This document shows, piece by piece, positions 1-13,492 of a stretch of DNA of 64,000 bases. The stretch is from Epiperipatus broadwayi. Its lineage: Eukaryota > Onychophora > Udeonychophora > Euonychophora > Peripatidae. Position 1 is the stretch's first letter. The number at the start of each line of letters is the position of its first letter. Location of the stretch: contig JAQFVV010012418.1 in assembly GCA_028023455.1 (NCBI GenBank), positions 7,125,244 through 7,189,243 on the forward strand. Direction: 5' to 3'. Below the pieces are notes generated by a model, which searched no databases, was not told the origin of the DNA, and saw nothing but the letters and a program-made list of their open reading frames with translations. Made by a program: the position numbers and the translations under genes.

Positions 1-3000
1 CTGCTGAACACTGCATATTCTTTTCAAATCTCTTATGGAATGATGATAGTCCTACCCAAGCAAATGAATACAGAAGGATGAAAAAAAAATTGATGTCCTC
101 TCTCATAGCATTTAGGAATGATTAAATTAATTTGGACCACTACATAAATTCACATTTAGGAATACATTATGCTAAGAAATATAAACTAAAATATTATAAA
201 TAATTAATGTTGCATGTGCGGTTTGACAATCTACGACATAATGATGAGAGAAATAGTCTAGGAAGTAGTAATTCATTAAACTTTCAAATGACAGAGCATA
301 CAAATATTTTCTAGTCAATAACAACCTCACTGGATTAATTTTTGTTGATTGAATAATAATTCATCCAATAATAAATATAATTTGTATCTTTTGTATATAT
401 AAGAATGATTGATTAATTTAATTGCATCGAGGTAAGCAACAAATTCATCTTTCAGATTTTTGAAATATGATAACATCTATTAAACAACTGACACAATTTC
501 ATTATTATTTAAAATGAATTCTGTAGATAACATATCTCAACTGAATATAGGTTTTATCAATTTAGAAAATGTGGTATAATTTTAAAATGTCTGCTGTAAA
601 AAAAAATCATAGCAAGGAAATTTAAATAAGAGACTGCATCTTCTTAAAGATGGAAGTAATTAAATTGTTTTGTGACAAGGTAAAAAACTGAACAAAAAAT
701 GCTTCTGATGTATATCAATGAAGTACAAATCTAATGAAAAAAATTGGTGCTACTGAAAAAGATTTTTGCATACATCATTTAATCCACCTTTAAATTCCAA
801 TCATGTTAAACAAAAATTTTTTTATATAAATATTATTAGATAAAGTGCGAGTTAATTAATTGGAGAAATTATTTAACAAATAGGTATTGGAATAAATTTT
901 TCTAATGATTGTTATTCATATTTATGATTTCTTTAATTGCAAAAAAAAAAAAAACTTAATGCAGAAAATTAAAAAAAAAAAGGCAAAATGATAGCATCAG
1001 GGTGATGTAAATGCATTACTTTGTTTTTAAAACTAGGTGTAAGACTCCCAAAACTGGCAGGTAAAGAATAGTGCTTGTTTTATATTTTGCTATATGTAAC
1101 ATTGACATCTTTAATTTTAATCAGAGTAAACTAATATGGTAAAATTTAATGCAGTACAATAAAAAATAAAATTATAATATAATTACATCTTTAGACTGGA
1201 ATATAATAGACTTTTATTCGAGGATTTACTATGGTGATCACCATCAATTAGTATACATTATTTTGATTTACATTGATTATTCATTCACTACAACAAATTT
1301 TTAAAAAATTTCTAAACTTTTTTTTTTTAATAAATCTGCCAATTTTTTAAATATTAATTGCTAACATTATAGGGAAATAACAGCCATTTTGTAAGACTGA
1401 TGACATAATAAGATAGTGTCTTCATTAAAGCTATATTATTCAAGGACAAAATGACAATTTCCTGCTAAAAATGCACAATACACTACAACATTTATTCTTT
1501 ATACAATAAACAATATTATGTTTTGATTATAAAATTAAAATATAATTAATAAACTTATCTAATTTTATTCAGTAACCTTGCAAGAGAATCAGTGCTTTCA
1601 TTTATGACATATCCAAAGTAAAGAATACTTTCAATATAAATGGTTGCAAAAGTTTTAAAAATGCCACTTTCATTCAGTACAATACATAATTAAAAACATA
1701 TTTTGATCATTAAAAAATAACAAATGCATAAATAATAAATTTTAAAATATGTACATTAAGTAAAATATATTCACTCAATCAATTTTGGATTAAAATTCTT
1801 AAAATACTATTTTGCCTGTCGCAAAAATATCACCATCATAATTATAAATTATTTGAGAAAAAAAAAAGATTTTATACATTATGCTGTTAATAATCACTTT
1901 ATCTAATCCAAAGTTACTAAACGTTAAGTTATAAATATCATTTATTTGCTCAATTTTAAATCAATAATTTCATATTTTGTTTTCACATATTCAAGATAAT
2001 AGCAGCATTCATTAAAAATACAAGATATACTCAGCCTATGTGAAGGCCGCCTTTTTTTTTTAATTGGTTGCTTTAACAATTTTTTTTAAAGATTTTAATA
2101 TAAATTAAACAAAAGATTTTAATATTATAGAAATAAATGTGAGAAATATAGCCATGTTGTTTTTGCGACCATTAATGGCGACATTAGCGTGAACTACATG
2201 ATATCAAACTACATAACTTCAATTATATATGCTAATCAAAACCAAATGTAAATATGGTACTATAGCATCTATTTTTTCCTCTCACTAAATATCACATTTC
2301 AAACATGAATTTATATACTGTAATCACATTTTCTTCATGATTTAAATACAATACCTATTCAATTCAGTACTTTAAAAACACATGTACTGATTTTTTTCTG
2401 TTTTTTATTAATGGTGGAATTACTTCCTTTGCATAAAATCCTCCTAATATAAATTATGATTTAGTTAGATGTAATTATTAAGTTTTTTTTTTTTTTTGTG
2501 ATGCTGTCAAATTCATCATTTTTGTAATTTGTTAAAGCAACCAATTAAACAGCATTGTTGACAAACAATCATTCAAACAACAGACAAAAATAGGGATTTT
2601 ATATAAGAAATAAAAAAATAAAAATTTAATTATTTACATTACTAAAGCTAATCTAATTTTTATTTAATTTCAACTGCATTTATTTTAAAATAAATAACTG
2701 GAACTTAATAAAAATAAATTTCATGTTTTTTTGGTTAGATATTATAAAAAGTTTGATAATAAAACATTAATTGCACCAAAAATACATTTTAAAATATACA
2801 ATAATTTTTTTTTTTCTACATACTTTATTTTAAGTACCATGGCAGACCATACATCAATAATTTTTTCTTTAAAAATTATAGTTACCGAAATATTTTTTAT
2901 ATATTTACCCACTGATTAGTATTTTTTTATTATTATTAACAATATGCTTAGTACATTACTTATTTATTAATTAACACTTGTTTCAATTTCAAACTTTATT

Positions 3001-4124
3001 ATTGCAATTTGGGTTTTTTATATATTTTAAATTTAAAATAATGAAATAATCCCCCCCCCCCCCACCAAAAAAAAAATCCATAATAATTGCTTATATTTTT
3101 ATGTGAGATTTTTGATTTATGAGGCTTTTGAGGAACCAAATGAATTTATTGTCTGAGGTAAAAGTGTTGCTGACAAGTGTATAATTAGAATGTTTTTAAA
3201 AAATAGCCACTATAGCAACAACAACAGTCTAGATTTAGAATATATGCATAATTAGTTACATATATATATAAATCTGTAATGTGCTAACACAGAGAGTTTC
3301 TATTATTTAATATTATTTTAAGTAAAATACTTTGTATATTGAAAATTTTTTATTTGAAGAAATAACTTATCATGGCAAGTTTAATTTTGTTTCCTATCTT
3401 GTTTTTTTTTTACTTTTGAATCAATAGTTTGTTGTTTATTCTGATAAGTATCTAAATCCTGTTTTATTCATACTTTACTTCTAACTTCCTGCCTCAATAA
3501 ATAAATTGTGTGGAATTTAAGAGAATGGTAAGATGAGTCAAGATAGATTAATTTTGATTTGCTACAATATCTTTTATTTACCCAGGCACAATTCAGATAC
3601 ATCTTAGTTTATTTAATAATTTGTATATGATAGGAAATAAGTAATATTTATAATGTAACTATATGTTGAATTATTTCCATCATTTAGAATAATTGTTAAT
3701 TGTATCTGAAAAGTTTAAATAAAGTTTGAATTTTTCTAAAGATATTTAACAATTAATTCTAGACAATGGAAATAGTCCAACATATAATTGCAAATAAAAT
3801 ATCATTTTCAAAAACATTCAAATAAATATTAAGCAACTTAATTATTAAAAAATATTAAATTTTGCATGTATCAAACTTTATTATAATATATTGAATTATG
3901 AGATTTATTTTAGATGTTTGCTTTATATCTTAAAATTTTATTTATATAAAGTAAGTTTCCAGCTAATGTAAGTAGTCCATTTTTATTTGTTTATCATAAT
4001 GAAAATATAACTATACAGGTTGAATGAGGATACTTGTAACTCAGAAACTTTAAAACTAATCTTTCAGATACCAAAATTATTTTTATTTAAATACCATATC
4101 TTATTTAATCCTGGAACACACACA

Positions 4125-4156
<32 letters not shown>

Positions 4157-5689
4157 CACATAAAAGACTGCACAGCAAATAATTAGCAAGTATCCAACTG
4201 GGAGTAAAAAAATTAACGATAAAAACACTATCAAATTTAAATAGTCTAACACAACTCTGCATAATTCATGCTGTAATTAAATTTAAAAAAAGATTCCACT
4301 GAATTGCTAAGTAGAGGGTAGAGTGAGCTGACTCAGTAGATAAGCCAAAATCATGTTCTGCAGCATTTTCTTATATTACTATTGCACTGCTAAATTCAGT
4401 AAATGTAGGCGTTTCCATTAACTCTTGAAAATTTAAAATGATTATCCATTTCTTTGAAGGCTTTTATTTTTTCTATTTCATTTTTGAAAGGTTTTCAGAG
4501 AATCTTGAGTTCTATTTTTCACTAAGTGATGAATCATAACCACCAACATATTTCTTTGTATCTTTTCAAACTTCCTTTTAAAGATAAATAACATCTATCT
4601 TCCTGAGAATTCTTAAATTTTATGTTTTTTAAAATTCTGATTATAGTACATTTGAAGTAAATGAAGTACTTTTATAGTGATTAGCAAGTTTGCCAGGCTA
4701 TGACTTAGAATTTCAATTCATCAGAGTGAATATTCAAGTCACAAACTGGCTTAGGATTATTCTTTCAGAAAAAAAAAGGTTATAACTATCACAGTTAGAT
4801 ATCATATAGTGATAGATAAATGAAGATCTAGCTGTTCTTAGCTAAAGAATAAACATTCTAAATTAATCTGGGTTGGTCAAATGAATATTAAGCACTGCTT
4901 ATAAATATAAAACATATGATTACAATATATTGACAAAGACATCATATTTCTATCAGTACAGAAACATAGTTCATTTTATCTTTAAATGAAGGGAATGATG
5001 GAATAAGTGATCTGTATTTTAAACAAGTAAATGAAGGAAGAGAGAAGATGTATTGTTTTGATCATTCCAATAAAAATTATTTAATAAATTATTAAAATAT
5101 TACAATAGTATTATTATTTAAATAAATTTAATAAAGCAAGAGAAAATGTTTGTTGTTTTAATTACCATTTTAACTACTGATATATAAATATATATTTTTA
5201 AAAATAGTTTTATATTGTTACTAATAAAATAAATATATGATATACAAGAAGTATTTATATAAAACTACATATAATATTGTAAATTGTTAAAATCCTAAAC
5301 CAGGATTCTAGATTCCTATATTTTCTTTTTCTAGAAAAAAATATTTTCATAAAAAAAAAGATGCAGGTTCAAACAGAAGAGAGCTAAAAATGTGTTTTAT
5401 TCAAAACAGAATTTATCTCATAGCTAGTAGTAGACAATGCGCTAAGTTGATCTTCTTACAGTCTTATAATACTAGTACAAAATTTGATCCAATATACATG
5501 TTTAGCATTGAGGGAATAAAAAAATTCCAGTTGTGCTGCAAATAAATGAATTCAATGAACACAACAATAGAAATTATTATTGATGGTTGCTGTCAAATGA
5601 ACTATAACTCTTGGGTAACTATGTGAGTAGCATTTTTTTCATAACATATTATTTGTTAAGTTTTCCAAACTATTCAGATACATTTATTA
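1..5689. other. AT-rich non-coding stretch, probable integrin intron
   Basis: No exon or transposon domain was recognised on either strand. It holds homopolymer A/T runs, a C-run near 3051-3063, and the CA/CG microsatellite listed separately. It lies downstream, in the minus-strand sense, of the last integrin exon seen at 9668. I looked for the beta-I domain signature that should come next (a Tyr-Tyr-Leu-Met-Asp-Leu stretch) and did not find it. I therefore infer that this is part of a long intron whose 3' end lies beyond base 1. Confidence 0.45.
4117..4160. repeat. Compound (CA)n/(CGCA)n microsatellite
   Basis: An uninterrupted dinucleotide tract in three blocks: CA repeats, then five CGCA units, then CA repeats. 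It is the most CpG-dense short tract in this part of an otherwise AT-rich region. The 62-codon minus-strand frame across it is a by-product of the repeat. Confidence 0.95.
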
Positions 5690-6185
5690 TAGGTACATCA
5701 AACGACCATCCTTCTCACTTATGATTAATCTCTTTTTTCACTATCAATTTTTCTGAGCATAATACATTTTTCTAATAAATTAATTTGATATGATCAAAAT
5801 AGAATAATTTCAACATAGTCATTTATGCTTCAAGCAAAAGTTGTCTATTAAGATTTGCTCGTTTTTCTTACTGTCCATGACATTCCTACAATCTCTGCCA
5901 ACACCATAGTACAAAAGCATTAATTCTTTTCTTAATCTTCTTCTATATTCAAACTTTCATATATCCACAAAATACTATCATAGTTCAAAACATTTCTAAT
6001 TTTCATTTTCTTTGATATGTCTCTACAATTAAAAATCTTAAAGAATATTCTCACTGTAAATGTGCTCATTATTAGTTTGCTACATTGAATCTTACTATTG
6101 ATCAATGATTCAAGAAAATAAAAACTATCAATCATTTCTATAATTTCAATAAGAACTTGCTTATTCTTCCACATAATCAGCAATA
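5690..6185 (-). mobile_element. LINE-C fragment: reverse transcriptase C-terminal region
   Basis: Reading the minus strand from 6183, an 83-codon open stretch shows the usual post-RT layout of endonuclease-type LINEs. A segment resembling F-x-YLGS-x-I appears as FYFLESLI, followed by ISKKMKIR in place of the common IS-x-x-TKIR block, then a degenerate YG-x-E-x-W. After its stop the relatedness continues in shifted frames to about 5690. There DSKKNEQILIDN matches the W-T-x-RR-x-N-x-SIL-x-EI motif found in many LINE C-termini. The copy is truncated at both ends and broken by stops. It is a different lineage from LINE-A. Assignment rests on motif spacing only. Confidence 0.5.
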
Positions 6186-6764
6186 GCCAATAAGTAATCT
6201 GATTTCAGATCAATTATTTGAATTATCTCTAATTGATTTGCTGTGATTTTCCATTACTATTCTGAATAATTTAGAGTAATTAAACTGAAGAATAGTAGAA
6301 ATTGGCAGTTGTGGATTTGCTCAATATAGAAGAAAATAATAAAATCTGCTTACATTTTCCAGCTTTATAAATAATAAATATTTACAGTGTTAAAATTATT
6401 TTATTTTAGTACTACTTTATTCAAAACAATAAAAAAGTATGAATAATAAAATGATAAAAACAGAATAATAATAATAAAGATAAATTATTGTAAACAAAAT
6501 ATATAATTGAAGATATCTAAACAAATTGAAAATTGGAAAGTTTATAGTGCGAGTATTATTTGTGTAATTGGATACATGAGTTTCATAACACAACAAATTC
6601 CCTAAAACAATTCACAGAATATTTAATTTATTATTATTATAATTATTTTAAATGAAATATATATATATATAATTACTGTATATATATATTCATTTTTTTT
6701 ATGGTTTTGTCAATGCTTTCCTCATATCAAATCCTCCACATCATAATCATCTACTAGTTTAGAG

Positions 6765-7070
6765 AGTCAGACAATTCCCTGTCACCACTCAAAGAAGTAT
6801 GGAGAGATGCATGTTAGGAGTAAACAAGAAGAGATCAAAAATGCAATTAAGAGAAAAAACAGGTGTTACTGACCTCATGGAAAAAATTAAAAGACTGAAG
6901 TGGAGTTGGGCTGGACATATTGCTAAAAGAGATAATAATAGGTGGACAATTTAAATCTTAAACCAGATTCCAAGAGATTGTAAAAGACCTAGAAAGAGAC
7001 CACATGTGAGATGGATTGAACTTGGATAGACCTTCATCTTGCAGTGGATTGATAATGGTTGATGATGATT
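6765..7070 (+). mobile_element. LINE-A copy 1: 5'-truncated 3' end with internal deletion
   Basis: Carries the C-terminal tail of LINE-A: QRSMERCMLGV, then KRLKWSWAGHIAKRD, then IPRDCKRPRKRPHVRW, ending WIDNG-stop followed directly by GATGATGAT. An internal stop follows RWTI. Compared with the copies at 13.4 kb and 48.2 kb it lacks 66 bp between two AGATGG repeats, removing 22 codons in frame. The short 3' tail of trinucleotide repeats is typical of RTE-type LINEs. It is a dead copy. Confidence 0.85.
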
Positions 7071-9667
7071 CCATTTCATATAGAAATAATAATTTACATA
7101 AAAATATTTATATTAGTAATAGATAAACAGATATTGATTTTAAGATATCATTTATCATTTGCTGCTTTTCCATCAAATCATTATTTATTTATGAGTATAT
7201 ACATAGTATTAGTTTATTTTTATAATGATTACAAATAATTATATTTTGACAGCAATACAAGAGCAAGTTTTTATTATTGAATTCAGGGTAAAATTACATA
7301 TTCAAGTACAATATTATTAGTCATACATCATTCATAAGCTTTTGTGGATTAGTGATTTTATTAAATATAAATTACCAATACATTCTTTACTTTTTCCACA
7401 ACAATTATAAATTATACACATCTTTAAACCATCTATATATTATTGGAAATTTAAACAAATATTAAATGTAAATAATAACTATTGATTTTAATATATAAAT
7501 GTTCCATATATTTATTTTATTATAATAATAAAAAAAACTGATTGACTAGTTCTCTATTTTTTCCCCCTCCTTTATTAAAATCTATTTCGAAAAATTTACT
7601 GCAAATTTCATCTTGGATGATTTAGAAATAATTATTCCTCTCCTTCTTTTTTACTTTTTAAAAAATTTTAAAATCTACACAATGAAATAAATGAAAACTT
7701 TTTTTTTTTAAAGAAAAAGGTAAAATTAAAAAGATGAAGATAATAATATGACATTCATATAAATTAGGTTTATAAATTTAAAAATATTTAAATTTATTTT
7801 AAAATGTCTGTGTATATTAATAATTTTTTTAATGTGTGAGCATTAAAGATTAAATATAAAAATATTATAAGTAAATACTAACTCATGCTACAATAATAAA
7901 GTCTGGTAGTCTTGGGAAATTTAAAAGACATTTTAATTTTATTTGGATAATATAAGTTTCCAAATTATAAACAATCAAATTAATATTTTTCTACCTATAA
8001 AAACTCTTATTCAGTATTATGCAATAAATCTCTAATATAGACATTTGCTATTTCTTCCTCCAACATTTTGTTCACTATGCATCATGTAAAAAATCTCAAT
8101 ATAAAACTTTCAATCACATAGCTTGATGATCTTTAGTATCTCCGCATATGCATAACATAAGAAATGTGCAGAATATTTCAATAATATACATACATATATA
8201 TGTAATAGTAATGCATAATTAGCTCACATTCAGTGTTTAACAAATATATTTCCTAATAAACTTTCCAGATCTCAATTCAAGGATCATTCATATACACACA
8301 CTATCATTAGATATCATCACCAAATAAATACGAAAATCAGAAAAACTTATTATTTTAAGCAGATAATTATTATTAATTTTTTTTTAACAAAAGTGTTTGT
8401 CTCAGGTTACAATATGTCTACTACAGATTCACTTTAGAACAACTTGATATTAGTAATATAAATAATTTGCAGCTTTAAAAGAATTTGTGCCCTTTGATTC
8501 AGAACAATGATCCTATAAAATGAAAAAAATTGGATCCATTTCAAATCATGTGAATGATGATAAGATATTAATTAACCAAATGGGAATCCTGATTATAATT
8601 GTATATTAGAATAAAATTTTATAATCGTTAGAAGTTAAAATCATTAACTTAAATTGTAAAAATCCATTTATTTTTTTAAATTTCTATCATTATCTCCTAG
8701 TTTTTATAATTAAAAATTAAAAAACAATTTAAAAAATACTTGGTTGAATAAAGATAAAGTATATAATTTGGGTCCCTAAAAACAATTATGACAGGAGTTT
8801 TTAATTTTTACAATTACTAGATTATTATTTTAGAATGTTAGAGGATTTATTTAACTACCATGTTTTATTTGATTGTTAATATACACTCACTAAAAACAAT
8901 AAATACAGTACTATAAAATATTAATATACATATCTATAAATTAATATGCTTAATTGTGTTAATCATTATTTCTAATTCTTTTAATCATTTTTATTTTTTT
9001 CACAGAAAACAGGTGGAAAAAAAAAACCCATCTCTAAATGAAATGAAATGAAGTTTGCAAGTTTTTAAAAAATAGATTTTGATGAAATAAAAAATAATGG
9101 ATGAGGAAGTAATTCATAAACTTTAATGTTTTTGTTTTTTTTAATTTTTACTATATAAAAACATAAAAAATGCAAGTATATGTAATAAATATTAAAATCA
9201 GATTATTAATTACATTTAAAATTTAAGTTTTCAGAAGTATTTGAATATTTTAAAAATAAAATAAATTGACATATACTTAAATATCTTCTGCTAAATATTA
9301 TTATTTTTTCATACAACTGAATAGAAGCATAAAAAGAAAAAAGTATTTTTGAATTATTCTCCATCCAGAAAAACTGTTATTCCAGAAAGCCTCAAGAAAT
9401 AAAGATTACCAGAGTTACAATATTGCATAAGCTTTAATAGAGGCAAGAATTAAAACAAAAGAAAAAAAAAAGTTATTAAAACAAAAAAAAAAAATAATTA
9501 GTATTTTTTATTTTTAAAAATGTTTGACAACTTATATATGTGACATACTTTGTATTATATAGTTATGTTTATTTATACTTATACATACACACACACTATA
9601 TATATACACACACATACAACATTTTTTTAAAGTTTTATAGATTATTAATAACATTAAATTGTTTTAC
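7071..9667. other. AT-rich non-coding stretch, probable integrin intron
   Basis: No coding similarity was seen. The stretch has A/T homopolymers and a mixed CA/TA microsatellite near 9578-9614. It follows exon 3 of the integrin gene in the minus-strand sense and starts with the donor GTAAAA at 9667. Confidence 0.5.
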
Positions 9668-9784
9668 CCGTGTACTAGTGATGTTACTGCGAACATTGAC
9701 AATATTGTCCAAATCACATCCTCTAAAAAGTAGTTGAGAAAATAAGTCACAACGTGGTATATATTCTTTTCCATTCATATATTC
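9668..9784 (-). CDS. Integrin beta subunit, coding exon 3 (end of PSI domain)
   Basis: A 117-bp exon of exactly 39 codons in phase 0. On the minus strand it follows the acceptor TTACTATTTTGCAG and ends with CGG before donor GTAAAA. It encodes the second half of the PSI (plexin-semaphorin-integrin) domain. The diagnostic piece is PRCDLFSQLLFRGC, followed by an I-x-N stretch. Human beta-3 and beta-5 have the same order, with RCDL, a short helix and then a Cys ahead of an acidic I/E-rich turn. Integrin beta chains pair with alpha chains at the plasma membrane to bind extracellular matrix. The PSI domain is extracellular and helps hold the hybrid and I-EGF regions in the bent state. The frame joins exon 2 without a shift. 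Which beta subunit this is cannot be decided from 94 residues. Confidence 0.88.
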
Positions 9785-11279
9785 CTGCAAAATAGTAAAA
9801 AAAAATTTTTCAGTATTGTAAAAAGTTGATTTTCTAGTTATTTTAAATACAAAATAAATTTTATCATTTTAAATTTTATTAATAATTTTAATGACTGACA
9901 ATTTGTAAGGTAAATATGATAAAGCAATTATTATGATAAAAAAAATGTACAAAAAACAACTGAAAAACAAATATTATTTCATATTAAGATTTGCTTTGAA
10001 CCCTAGAATTTATTAATTATCAAATGAAATTACTTCAATTAAAGAATCATGTTAGTAAGACTGAAAATATGATAGAAAAAATATGGATTAGACAATTGGC
10101 CTTAGATTAGCAAGCCTAGTAAAAAAAATTTTTTTTTGAAAATAGGTTTGCCATATTACATTGCTAAAATCAATAGAATAAGATGAATTGAAGAAACATA
10201 GTGATAAACATAAGTTAGAAAGATGAAGAAAAATTCTACAATATATAATATGTAAAACTTGTTTCAGCAAAAATAATAATTTTAATAGATTTCTTCTATC
10301 TTTAATTTTTATTGTAAACAAACAATCATATGGAAGATTTTATATTATCTTTAATTATAAACTCCTTACAAAGGTGATGCAAGAATGACTTTATCAGTTT
10401 AGAAAAACTGATTAATACACAAAACATGTGAAAAACAATGTGAATCATTATGAGTTTAAAATATATATGCAAATAAAAAAATAGTACATAATTTAAATAA
10501 TAAATATATAAGTAACAAACTAATAAAAAAAGCAGCAATGCAATAGATAAATCCCAATTTACTTTGTTATAAATCTGTGCTAGCGTTTAGTAATTCTGAA
10601 AGACCTAAGTTATACTAATAGCATTTACCACTAAATCTTGAAAAGCCAGAATAAGTTATAATTAATTTAAATAAAAATTTGAACCCTAAAGCATTTAAGC
10701 AGGATGATAAAATGAATGTAAAAAAGTTCAACTTCAGAAATTAGTTAGACAAAGAAACATTGACTCCCCATGAAGGCACCGAATATTTAAGAGTAAAGCT
10801 ACTGCTGAAAAAATTGCATTATAATTTAGAATAAGTCATAACCCAGCTTCCTTTAGCTTTTATAAAAGCAAAAAAAAAAAAAAAATGTATGTATCCTAAA
10901 ACACCTGTATTAATGACAAAAATCTCAGGCATACCATACAAATTTTCTAATTGCTGATAAAAATATATTTCAAGTACATTGTTTAATAAAGTTTTTAACA
11001 AAAGTTAAAAATACAGTCAAAATAGTATAAAAACAATAATAAAAAAAATCAATATGATTTAAAACTAATATATTAATTTGCAATGTTTATTATTTATGGA
11101 AATATTAAAAATGAAATGCTTTTAGTACCACAAATCAAAATCCGTTTGATTAATAGTTTATATAATATCACACTTTTTAAAAATCAGCATTCATAATAAA
11201 GATAAGTCCCTAACAACTTATAAACAAAACACTATGAAAATCATTCATGATCCAGGATCCTCTTCAAGTTCATAATTAC
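9785..11279. other. Integrin intron 2, distal part
   Basis: AT-rich, with no recognised coding sequence. Together with the LINE-A copy and the next block it forms a 4.7-kb intron between exons 2 and 3. Three minus-strand open frames near 10.1-11.0 kb have low-complexity composition and no motif. Confidence 0.6.
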
Positions 11280-13492
11280 ATTTTTATCATATATAAATAA
11301 ACATTTTTTAAACATCACTGGATATCACATAGATAGATTCTGAGAACCCAGACAAAACATCAATTAGAATAATTGACTCTATCAATTTTAACATAAAAAT
11401 AAACTATATTGTAAAATACTAAGACAATGTATTTCAAGATTGTAATGTTCTTAATAAATTCAACACAAGAAGTGATCATCGATTAGTGAGATGTAAGTTA
11501 CATGATAATGCAAAATTATAGACAAAAATTATTAAGAAAAACAATATCCACAGTTGATATATCTAATCTTCAGAAACATTCCAATGAATTTAAATTAGAA
11601 TTTGCAAATCATTTTCAAATATTAAAAGATTTTGAACATGATTCAGATTTGAACGAAATCAATAGGAAAATAACTGATACACTTTTAAAAACTGTAACAA
11701 AGATAGCTGGTACAAAAAAAAGCAGCAATTACCCAGTAAAATTTATACTAATACAAGATAATTTTTGAAGAAAAGAAAGAATATGAAAATATATAAAAAT
11801 GATGCGAAGAAGAAGTGATAATAATATAAGAGAGTATAATTGTGAACAGCAAGAAAAGCTGTAGAAGAAACTAAAAATCTCAAGACTATAAAACAATATC
11901 TTGGCATTAGTAAGAAACTTATTTCTGCAATAAAAAAAAAAGATGGAACTATTAAAGAGAGATGACATCATAAAAAGTGTAGAAAAGTTCTATTAAAAAT
12001 TATCTCCTACAACTATTATATCTTCTGAATTGCATAGGAAATTATGTGAAGGGAGATATGTAATTAAATTTATGAAGAAGGGAAAAGCTCCATGTAATGA
12101 TAGAATTATAATCAATATCTTAAAAGAAGCAGAAGTAATAGAAAAAATTATGGCAAAGTTATATACCAAATGTCTAAATGATAAAGATGTACCAGACAAT
12201 TGGAAGAATGCAGTATTAATATTTAAAAAAGGTGATAAAGAAAATATTAGAAATTACAGACCTATCAGTTTTTTATCAGTTCTATATAAAAATTTTACCA
12301 AAATAATTACAACTTTTCTCAAGCAAACTTTGGATTTTAACTAAACAAAAAAAACAAAAAAAAAACAAGCTGGATTTAAAATGGCTTTAGTACAATGGGA
12401 CATATCCAAATATTGTGAGAAGTTTTAGAAAAAACCAATGAATATGAGTTGCCATTGTGCTTTGAATTTATAGATTATGAAAAGGTATTTGATTCTATAA
12501 ACATTTCTTCAGTGATTATAAAGCATTGGGTATCAAAATATAGACCCAGGATATTGTCATATTCTGAAGAATATTTATAAAAATGCAACAGCAACAATTA
12601 GATTGTATAATGATACTAAAAGATTAATAATGAGAAGAGTGTCCAACAGGATGATTCCATATCTCCAAAACTTTTTACAGCAGTTTTGCAACAAGTATTT
12701 TGTGGCTTAAAATGGGAAGTTAAAAGAATAAAAGTAAATGGAAATTATATAAGTCATCTAGATTTTGCAGTTAATGTAGTTGTTTTCAGAGCTTCAGAAA
12801 ATGTTGCAAGAATTATCAGATGAAAGTAAAAAACTATGATTAAAGGTAAATGTTAAAAATACTAAAGTAATGTTCATGGATATTCTCAAAAGATGAAAGT
12901 AAAGATTGATTATGATGAGTTAGAAGAAATTAACAACTACAAATACTTTGGTCAGATTATTACTACAGATGAAAACATAATCGATGGAATTAATCATAGA
13001 ATTAAACTTGGTTGAAATGCTTTTGGTAGAATAACTTAATATTAAAAGAAAATATGCCTATGGGTTTGAAAAGAAAGGTTTTTAATAAATGTGGGTTATC
13101 AGTTCTTACTTATAGATCTGAGACTTGGACACTTAATAAAAGAACAATATAGAGGCTTCAGACCACTCAACAAAGTATGTTAGGAGAAATACATGGGTAA
13201 AAGAACAAATAGATATTACTAAGATCATTGAAAGAATTAAGAGACTGAAGTGAAGTTGGGCTGGACATATTATTAGAAGAGATGATAATAAATGAATAGT
13301 TGAAATCTTAAACTGGATTCCAAGAGATTTAAAAGCTCTACAAGGAGACTACGTGTGAGATGGATGGATGAAATAAGAAAATGTGCTGTGATGATGTGGA
13401 GAAAGAAGGCTAGAGATCAGAGAAGATGGACTGAACTTGGAGAGACCATCATCCTGCAATAGATCGATAATAGTTGAAAATGATGATGATGA
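11280..13492 (+). mobile_element. LINE-A copy 2: decayed endonuclease-RT element
   Basis: The longest LINE-A copy. The 5' end begins inside the endonuclease, whose terminal motif is readable as NKFNTRSDHRLVRCKL near 11455-11500. The RT follows: KKGKAPCNDR, then NYRPISFLSVLYKNFTKII at 12250-12305, then an FIDYEKVFDSI-like A motif near 12465-12500. The polymerase core that should read FADD reads FAVN near 12762-12773, so both catalytic aspartates are lost. The tail has SETWTL-like, WAGHI and IPRD blocks and ends with GATGATGATGA. Many stops and frameshifts show it is long dead. It lies in the 4.7-kb integrin intron, antisense to the host gene. It resembles RTE-type LINEs by its short repeat-only 3' tail; the clade call is inference. 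Confidence 0.88.

Noticed and set aside
1-9667. Search for the next integrin exon (hybrid/beta-I domain)
   Set aside because: No minus-strand reading of the conserved Tyr-Tyr-Leu-Met-Asp-Leu region or flanking DLS motif was found. The exon is probably outside the window.
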